Source: Allobrachymonas sp. (GTDB lineage: Bacteria; Pseudomonadota; Gammaproteobacteria; Burkholderiales; Burkholderiaceae_C). From it: a DNA stretch of 10,781 nucleotides. The first letter of the stretch is position 1. Each line of letters starts with the position of its first letter. Of the stretch, positions 6,786 to 10,781 are shown in pieces. Both the position numbers and the translations under genes were made by a program. The stretch lies in the NCBI GenBank assembly GCA_018054915.1, contig JAGPIR010000025.1:1-10781 (forward strand), in the 5' to 3' direction. The notes beneath the pieces are model-generated. The model did not search any database, was not told the origin of the DNA, and worked only from the letters and a program-made list of their open reading frames with translations.

Positions 6786-7544
6786 GTGTTGCGGCATGAT
6801 TTGTTGGATGCGTTTGATGCGCATATGCGGCCAGACAACTTCAAAGATTACTGTCCCAATGGGCTCCAGGTAGAAGGGCGTCAGGAAATCCGGACGCTGG
6901 TTTCCGGAGTCACTGCCAGCCGTGCGCTCATCGAGACGGCCGTTGAGCAAGGGGCTGACGCCATCGTGGTGCACCACGGCCTGTTCTGGCGCGGGCAGGA
7001 TGGAAGCGTTACCGGCTGGATGAAGCAGCGTCTGGCACTTTTGCTGCAACACGATATCAACCTTTTCGCCTACCATTTGCCGCTGGATGCACATCCTGAA
7101 CTCGGCAACAACGCGCAATTGGCGCGCTTGCTGGGGTTCACGGTCGAACGCCAGTTGGGCGAACAGGATTTGCTGTTTCTTGGGCGGCCAGAGCGCGATG
7201 CTTTTGCGCAAGCTCCGCAGCTTGCACAACATGTGGAGCAGCGTCTGCAGCGCCCAGTCATTCTGGTTGATGGATTGCCGCAAGGGGTGCCGGTTAAGAG
7301 GGTGGCGTGGTGTACGGGTGGTGGCCAGGGATATTTTGAGCAAGCCATCGCGGCGGGCGTCCAGGCCTTTATCACCGGTGAAATTTCCGAGCCCCAGGCA
7401 CATTACGCGCGCGAGTGTGGCGTTGCCTTTCTGGCTTGCGGACATCACGCCACCGAGCGCTATGGTATTCAGGCGCTGGCTGCCGCTGTCGCAGCGCAAC
7501 ACGGCTTGCGACACACGCATATCGACATCGACAATCCCGCATGA
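6786..7544 (+). CDS. Nif3-like dinuclear metal centre protein (YbgI family)
   Basis: Members form hexameric toroids with a two-metal site; their biochemical role is unsettled, and database names such as 'GTP cyclohydrolase 1 type 2' are not well supported. From GTG 6786 the protein has 252 residues, close to E. coli YbgI (247). Metal-binding and signature segments are FKDYCPNGLQVEG (19-31), VVHHGLFW with His63/His64, HLPLDAHPELGNN with Asp101, VAWCTGGGQGYFE, and GHHATERYG with His220/His221 and Glu224. The GTG is chosen because GGGAG (6775-6779) lies 6 bases upstream; TTG at 6789 is nearly as good, and the ATG at 6717 lacks a ribosome-binding site and sits on the divergent protease start. The last four bases overlap pdxA, implying translational coupling. 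Confidence 0.92.
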   Translation: MLRHDLLDAFDAHMRPDNFKDYCPNGLQVEGRQEIRTLVSGVTASRALIETAVEQGADAIVVHHGLFWRGQDGSVTGWMKQRLALLLQHDINLFAYHLPLDAHPELGNNAQLARLLGFTVERQLGEQDLLFLGRPERDAFAQAPQLAQHVEQRLQRPVILVDGLPQGVPVKRVAWCTGGGQGYFEQAIAAGVQAFITGEISEPQAHYARECGVAFLACGHHATERYGIQALAAAVAAQHGLRHTHIDIDNPA

Positions 7545-8635
7545 AAAAATCAGCTCCACCGATTCTCGCCGTGAGCATGGGCGACCCGGCCGGCATAGGA
7601 CCGGAAATCATCATCAAAGCCTGGATGCAGGATCCGGCAACCATGGGGCATTGCTGCGTTGCCGGTGACCTGCAGGTAATGCAGCGAGCCATGCACGTTT
7701 GCCGGCAGGCGCTTCCTGCGGCGCTTGCTAGCCGGATGCCGCAACCTGTGGCGGTGTCCGAGTGGAAAAGCGGTCATCATCTGGGCGCTGGCTGCATTCC
7801 AGTATTGCAAGCATGCGAAACAGTGGACCCCTTGCCTGTTTTTGGACGGGTTCAGCGTGAGGCTGGACGAATGGCAGCGTCGTCCATCATTGCCGCGGCG
7901 CAAGCCGTATTGCGGGACGAATGTGCGGGCATGGTCACCGCCCCCGTGCACAAGGAGGCGTTGGCTGCAGCAGGTGTGCAGCATCCCGGGCACACGGAAA
8001 TGCTGCAATCCCTGGCCGCACAACACGGCAATGTCGCGCCCGAAGCCATGCCGGTGCGCATGATGCTGGCCAATGCGGAACTCAAGACTGTGCTCAACAG
8101 CATCCATGTCAGCCTGCGCGAAGCGATCGAGGCCGTTACTGTTGAGAATGTCATGCAGACTATCCAGGTTGCGCATACTTTCCTGGAAAAGCAGGAAAAC
8201 ATCCGTGCGGCGGGGCGAAAGCCCATCATCGCAGTGGCGGGCCTTAATCCACATGCGGGAGAGGCTGGGCGTTTCGGCCGCGAGGAAATCGACACCATCG
8301 GGCCTGCCATCGAGGCAGCCCGCCAGCAGGGCATGGACGTGCGTGGACCATTTCCTCCGGATACGGTATTCATGACGGCACGCGCGCAAGCGCACAAGAA
8401 TCCACCGTTTTGCGATGTGGTGATTGCCATGTACCACGATCAGGGTCTTATTCCGGTCAAGTACCTGGGGGTGCAGCATGGCGTCAATGTCACGCTTGGC
8501 CTGCCGTTGTTGCGGACCAGTCCGGACCACGGTACGGCTTTTGACCTGGCTGGCAGCGGGCGAGCAGACAGCAGCAGCATGCTTGAAGCCGTGCGTCTGG
8601 CGCTGCACATGGCATCTTCTTCCCAAGCATCATGA
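7541..8635 (+). CDS. pdxA: 4-hydroxythreonine-4-phosphate dehydrogenase PdxA
   Basis: PdxA oxidises 4-phosphohydroxy-L-threonine with NAD; the product decarboxylates spontaneously and PdxJ condenses it to pyridoxine phosphate. The 364-residue protein has SMGDPAGIGPEI (12-23) at the N-terminus, TAPVHKEAL (133-141), HPGHTE with substrate-binding His151, the zinc ligands His189, His238 (GLNPHAGE) and His299 (YHDQGL), and RTSPDHGTAFDLAG near the end. It is somewhat longer than E. coli PdxA (329). The start ATG overlaps the Nif3-like stop as ATGA (7541-7544). It is linked here to a Nif3-like gene, not to surA and ksgA as in E. coli. A related PdxA2 catabolic branch exists, but no such genes surround it, so a biosynthetic role is preferred. 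Confidence 0.93.
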   Translation: MKKSAPPILAVSMGDPAGIGPEIIIKAWMQDPATMGHCCVAGDLQVMQRAMHVCRQALPAALASRMPQPVAVSEWKSGHHLGAGCIPVLQACETVDPLPVFGRVQREAGRMAASSIIAAAQAVLRDECAGMVTAPVHKEALAAAGVQHPGHTEMLQSLAAQHGNVAPEAMPVRMMLANAELKTVLNSIHVSLREAIEAVTVENVMQTIQVAHTFLEKQENIRAAGRKPIIAVAGLNPHAGEAGRFGREEIDTIGPAIEAARQQGMDVRGPFPPDTVFMTARAQAHKNPPFCDVVIAMYHDQGLIPVKYLGVQHGVNVTLGLPLLRTSPDHGTAFDLAGSGRADSSSMLEAVRLALHMASSSQAS

Positions 8636-8873
8636 CCGGGACGCAGCTGTTTTGTTGTGCATACAAAAGAAACCATTTGATCAATGATTTTGGCTATCGC
8701 ACCCTTTGCAGAGTTTGGAGCAGGCCTGGTCATGCGCCAATCACAATCGGTCTGGCGTTTCCGCATAAACATCGATTCGTCTTGACGTACAATCCGCGCA
8801 CTTTCAACGTGCTGTTGCACGGTGGGCTGGATCAGTGGGCCATCAGCAGGCGCAAAAAAAGAAAAAGGGATAC

Positions 8874-8915
8874 AGGGCTGTAGCCCGGTTGGTCAGGGCG
8901 GGAACGCATAACTCC
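8874..8915 (+). other. tRNA-like 5' half with CAT in the anticodon position (possible fossil)
   Basis: A seven-base would-be acceptor strand (8874-8880) is followed by TA, then a perfect D-arm: GCCC (8883-8886), loop GGTTGGTCA, GGGC (8896-8899). CAT at 8907-8909 falls near the anticodon position, flanked by GGGAA and CTCCT, which pair imperfectly. The base before CAT is G where T33 is invariant, base 26 seems missing, and no T-arm or complementary acceptor strand follows. It cannot be a working tRNA. It may be a relic of a CAU tRNA or a chance or RNA-domain resemblance. Confidence 0.3.
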
Positions 8916-8990
8916 TGCGGCTGAACCAAAGAAGAGAGTGATTTTTATTCAGTTTCAAAGGTTTACGCGTAAGGCATAAAGGCGCGTAGG

Positions 8991-9064
8991 CCGAAAAACC
9001 CCTGATCGGTTCATTTTCGGACCGGCTCAGGAAATGCTCAGGGGATGGGCGTTTCAGCGAAACG
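8991..9064 (+). ncRNA. Candidate structured RNA segment with alternative stems
   Basis: Several inverted repeats interlock. CCGAAAA (8991-8997) pairs with TTTTCGG (9014-9020). CCCCTGA (8999-9005) pairs with TCAGGGG (9038-9044). Inside these, CCTGA plus CGGT (9001-9010) can pair with ACCG plus TCAGG (9021-9031). A separate 6-bp hairpin, CGTTTC-AGC-GAAACG, occupies 9050-9064. The longer stems exclude each other, as in switches or attenuators, but no downstream ORF is controlled; the next gene is the tRNA. I do not recognise a known family. It could be a leader processed from the tRNA transcript. Confidence 0.35.
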
Positions 9065-9091
9065 TCTAGTGCTTGTAGTATTGGCAGTTTC

Positions 9092-9376
9092 GGGCCTCTA
9101 GCTCATGCCTGGTTAGAGCAGCGGACTCATAAAATTTGTGCCATACGTCTGGAAACTGCGTATGGGATGGTGTCAAAGTCGGCGAAACCTGGGCGCAGCA
9201 ATGCGTATGGCAACGCCGAGCCAAGCTTCAGTGCGAAAGTGCTGTTGAAGGTGTAGAGACTAGACGGCACCCACCTAAGGCTGAAAGGCTATGGTGAAGG
9301 CATAGTCCAGGGAGTGGCGAAAGCTACACAAACCGGAATCCGTTGGTGCCGAGTTCGACTCTCGGGGGGCCCACCA
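9092..9376 (+). tRNA. tRNA-Ile(CAU), interrupted by a group I intron
   Basis: Exons 9092-9130 and 9337-9376 join to a 79-nt tRNA with encoded CCA. Acceptor strand GGGCCTC (9092-9098) pairs with GGGGCCC (9366-9372), with one T-G wobble. The D-arm is GCTC/GAGC (9101-9104, 9116-9119) with an 11-base loop, slightly longer than usual. The anticodon stem is GCGGA (9121-9125) with TCCGT (9339-9343) around loop CTCATAA, anticodon CAT at 9128-9130. The T-arm is CCGAG/CTCGG with loop TTCGACT. A CAU tRNA may be elongator Met, initiator Met or Ile2. The G1-C72 pair excludes initiator type, and the sequence resembles betaproteobacterial tRNA-Ile(CAU), whose C34 is converted to lysidine by TilS to read AUA. 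Only splicing makes this gene functional, and it is usually single copy. Confidence 0.88.
9131..9336 (+). ncRNA. Group I self-splicing intron (IC3-like), ORF-less, 206 nt
   Basis: The intron sits just after the anticodon. P1: exon CAT (9128-9130) pairs with guide GTG (9138-9140), giving the required U-G wobble at the 5' splice site. P2: CCATACG 9141-9147 with CGTATGG 9159-9165, GAAA loop. P3: GGTGTC 9169-9174 with GGCACC 9266-9271. P4: 9179-9183 with 9215-9219. P5 region: hairpin GCGCA/TGCGT with a GCAA loop (9198-9201). P6: CTTCA 9226-9230 with TGAAG 9246-9250, capped by GAAA. P7, the guanosine site: GACTA 9258-9262 with TAGTC 9303-9307. P8: CACC 9272-9275 with GGTG 9293-9296. P9: GTGGC 9314-9318 with GCTAC 9323-9327, GAAA loop. 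The terminal G is 9336. The layout and core match, from memory, the self-splicing intron in tRNA-Ile(CAU) of Azoarcus (about 205 nt). No homing endonuclease ORF is inside. Confidence 0.95.
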
Positions 9377-9384
9377 TTTTGAAG

Positions 9385-9412
9385 AAGCCAGCCTTGCGCT
9401 GGCTTTTTCTTT
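9385..9412 (+). terminator. Rho-independent terminator of the tRNA gene
   Basis: AAGCCAGC (9385-9392) and GCTGGCTT (9398-9405) form a perfect 8-bp stem around a 5-base loop, followed by a T-rich tract (9404-9412). It begins 8 bases after the tRNA CCA end, ending the tRNA transcript and isolating it from the genes to the right. Confidence 0.88.
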
Positions 9413-9459
9413 ATCTGCCGCAGAGTCCAGTGTTGGCGCGGGTTTGCGGCGATTTGAGA

Positions 9460-9615
9460 GGCAAAAAACCGCAAAACGGCCACCCTGCCAGAACCGAGAA
9501 CGGAGACCGTGGTCTTGTCCATCCATGCCATCGGTGTCTGTCTGCCCGACAATGCCACACTTTCACCGTCACCCAGCGCCAGAAACTGTTTGGCCGCATC
9601 TCTGCGTCGTCTGCC
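9460..9615 (-). pseudogene. Possible remnant of an SSB-like protein
   Basis: Read on the minus strand from 9615 after a TGA, the frame gives AAKQFLALGDGESVALSGR followed by a TP-x-A-W-x-DK segment and GRVAVL. This resembles, from memory, the second half of single-strand DNA-binding-like proteins carried by Burkholderiales mobile elements (pattern 'LLALxxGDSVALSGxLTPKxWTDK...V'). No start codon or N-terminal half is visible in frame, and several residues after the DK appear missing, so any gene is broken. The 397-base stretch between tRNA and the next gene otherwise holds only the tRNA terminator. A chance match cannot be excluded. Confidence 0.3.
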
Positions 9616-9773
9616 TCAACGGTATATGCCAAGAAGCAACCCTCCAATCGCAACAGTACAGCTGGTACGTTTGCAAAACCGGTCAGGAAAATAGTTTTGG
9701 AATGGAACCTTGGGGTGATAAATTGCAGAATCGAGAATTCCAATTCATCCACGTAACCCCGTCAACTGAAACT

Positions 9774-10496
9774 ATGCCAACAGAAGCTCCCGCCTACCCT
9801 GTCGATGCAGTCAATCGCGTCAAACGTCTGCATGAGCGCGCTGCCTACGACCATGCCACGGTTCACGCCATTCTGGACGCGGCCGCCTTGGCGCATGTGG
9901 CCTACGTAATCGACGGTCAGCCCTATTGCACGCCCACGTTGTTCTGGCGCGAGGGCCATCGCCTGTACTGGCACGGCTCCAGCGCCAGCCGCATGCTGCG
10001 CCATCAGGCCACCGGTGTGCCGGTGTGCGTAACTGTCTCTCATTTGGATAGCCTGGTGCTGGCACGCTGCGGCTTTAACCATTCGGTGGACTACCGCTCG
10101 GTGATGGCATTTGGACACGCGGTGCTGGTATCTGACCCAGACGAGAAGCGTAAAGCACTCACCATGATGGTTGACCGCTTTTACCCGGGCCGCACCGCGA
10201 ACCTGCGGCCTACGAGTGACCAGGAGTTCAAGGCCACAGCAGTGATGGCGATGGATATTGAACGAGCATCCGCCAAGGTCCGCACCAAAGGACTGGCTGA
10301 CGAGCCCGAGGACCAGAACTTGCCAATCTACGCCGAACGCATCCCGGTATTCACCGTACTGGGTGCGCCGCAGCCCTGTCCGGATCTGACCCCGGACATC
10401 GCCCGGCCTGCAGGACTCGCTCCTTACCAAGAAGGACGACGATTGGATGAGGCGCTAACCGAGGCACACAAAATTGCTTACGATGAGCCGCATTGA
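9774..10496 (+). CDS. Pyridoxamine 5'-phosphate oxidase-like flavin-binding protein (PPOX family)
   Basis: This is a 240-residue split-barrel flavin-nucleotide-binding protein of the COG3467/NimA-like type. Visible segments are NRVKRLHERAAYDHATVHAILD (14-35), AHVAYVIDGQPYCTPTLFWREG (40-61), LYWHGSSASRMLRH (64-77), VPVCVTVSHLDSLVLARCGFNHSVDYRSV (82-110), and DEKRKALTMMVDRFYPGR (123-140). The set is characteristic of proteins that bind FMN or F420-like cofactors or heme; substrate is unknown and a true PdxH role is unlikely. The ATG at 9774 matches the usual family N-terminus (YPVxxxNRVKRLHER), though no Shine-Dalgarno is visible; in-frame sequence upstream of it lacks family features. It lies downstream of the tRNA terminator, so it needs its own promoter; TTTTGG near 9695 with GATAAA near 9717 is a weak possibility. 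Confidence 0.88.
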   Translation: MPTEAPAYPVDAVNRVKRLHERAAYDHATVHAILDAAALAHVAYVIDGQPYCTPTLFWREGHRLYWHGSSASRMLRHQATGVPVCVTVSHLDSLVLARCGFNHSVDYRSVMAFGHAVLVSDPDEKRKALTMMVDRFYPGRTANLRPTSDQEFKATAVMAMDIERASAKVRTKGLADEPEDQNLPIYAERIPVFTVLGAPQPCPDLTPDIARPAGLAPYQEGRRLDEALTEAHKIAYDEPH

Positions 10497-10661
10497 TCTT
10501 TAGGGTGAATGCTGACAAGGCCGGTGTTACCGTCAAGCCAAGCGAAAGAATATGCTTTGGGGAGCAGACGCTCGCCCGCCACTCACCAAACTGATAAATT
10601 ACATTCTTTACGACTGAAGCCGACTTTATGCCACCCGAACCGCTGCCGCCGGAGCATTGCC
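10497..10661. other. Intergenic gap before the helix-turn-helix gene
   Basis: No gene is seen in these 165 bases. AAAGAAT (near 10545) and ATTCTTT (near 10602) form a loose inverted repeat, and AT-rich sequence around 10590-10620 could hold a promoter for the next gene. No terminator with a T-run follows the PPOX gene. Confidence 0.4.
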
Positions 10662-10781
10662 ATGACCGCTGAACCATGGGTGTCTGTGGACCAGATTGCC
10701 GAGCATCTGGGTGTCACGCGCGACTCGATCTACCGCTGGCGGGAACGCAAGCACCTGCCCGCGCACCGCGTGGGGCGGTTG
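10662..10781 (+). CDS. Excisionase/MerR-type helix-turn-helix protein, N-terminal part
   Basis: The first 40 residues of a DNA-binding protein that continues past the window. WVSVDQIAEHLGVTRDSIYRWRERKHLPAHRVGRL is a classical HTH_17/excisionase-family domain: helix, turn at LGVT, recognition helix DSIYRWRE, then the basic wing with PAHRVGR. GGAG (10651-10654) is 7 bases before the ATG, so the start is firm. Such small HTH proteins act as excisionases of mobile elements or as regulators at the head of restriction or other defence loci. Which applies here cannot be seen, but a position beside a tRNA and an SSB-like relic fits an accessory region. Confidence 0.85.
   Translation, partial: MTAEPWVSVDQIAEHLGVTRDSIYRWRERKHLPAHRVGRL

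Larger units (their letters stand above)
8636..9091. other. Non-coding stretch between pdxA and the split tRNA gene
   Basis: No reliable gene is seen in these 456 bases. A weak AT-rich dyad (TTTTGT 8650-8655, ACAAAA 8663-8668) follows pdxA but has no T-run. TTGACG immediately abutting TACAAT at 8782-8793 looks promoter-like; the TACAAT could be a -10, but no -35 is found 16-18 bp upstream of it. Then come an A-rich tract (8853-8866), a tRNA-like 5' half (8874-8915), a TTACGCGTAA palindrome (8963-8972), and a cluster of competing hairpins (8991-9064). A weak pair TTTCAG 9052-9057 and TAGTAT 9076-9081 could be the tRNA promoter. Confidence 0.5.

Noticed and set aside
8650..8668. TTTTGT/ACAAAA dyad after pdxA as a terminator
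   Set aside because: Stem is AT-rich, loop is 7 bases and no T-run follows; not a credible terminator.
8632..8883. Open frame of 83 codons starting in an ATGA overlap with the pdxA stop
   Set aside because: The overlap geometry is tempting, but the product (many Arg, His, Cys and Trp, no domain pattern) reads like non-coding sequence and runs through the promoter-like and A-rich region.
9275..9558. Minus-strand frames across the tRNA 3' exon
   Set aside because: They encode the familiar 'WWAPRESNSAPTDS'-type peptide produced by reading tRNA genes backwards; not genes.
1..10781. CRISPR array, insertion sequence or integrase
   Set aside because: No regularly spaced repeats, transposase, tyrosine recombinase or repeat of the tRNA 3' end was seen inside the window.

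Overview
The window is GC-rich chromosomal DNA from a betaproteobacterium, most likely Burkholderiales and Alcaligenaceae-like. The reasons are separate hisI and hisE genes, a hisE / small membrane protein / HIT-family run, a DegS-like protease divergent from a Nif3-family gene, and protein sequences of the type seen in Bordetella and Achromobacter relatives. The assignment rests on remembered family features, not on a search.

Layout from left to right. Positions 1-95 hold the 3' end of a VOC (glyoxalase-like) gene. A gene-free stretch with a 19-bp palindrome follows (96-394), then an NAD-dependent epimerase/SDR gene (395-1426). Next, all on the plus strand, come hisF, hisI and hisE (1473-3165), a small multi-pass membrane protein (3210-3641), a hinT-like HIT protein with its own promoter (3724-4083), the J-protein cbpA (4169-5152) and its modulator cbpM (5172-5531). 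These converge with only 17 bp between stop codons on a membrane-anchored, single-PDZ HtrA/DegS-like protease on the minus strand (5549-6718). Divergent from the protease is a Nif3-like gene (6786-7544) that overlaps pdxA (7541-8635) by 4 bp.

The non-coding stretch 8636-9091 contains a tRNA-like 5' half and a set of competing hairpins. It leads into the most striking feature: a tRNA-Ile(CAU) gene (9092-9376) split right after its anticodon by a 206-nt group I intron without an ORF. The intron has the full P1-P9 core and closely resembles the known self-splicing intron in the same tRNA of Azoarcus. A strong intrinsic terminator follows the tRNA.

The right end looks like an accessory region beginning at the tRNA. 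It has a faint SSB-like remnant on the minus strand, an intact flavin-binding PPOX-family gene (9774-10496), and the N-terminus of an excisionase-type helix-turn-helix protein that runs off the edge.

Working together: HisF, HisI and HisE carry out central and early steps of histidine synthesis. CbpA and CbpM form a co-chaperone/regulator pair, and the DegS-like protease adds envelope quality control. PdxA makes the PLP precursor. The spliced tRNA-Ile(CAU), once modified to lysidine at C34, reads AUA codons, so intron splicing is probably needed for viability if this is the only copy.
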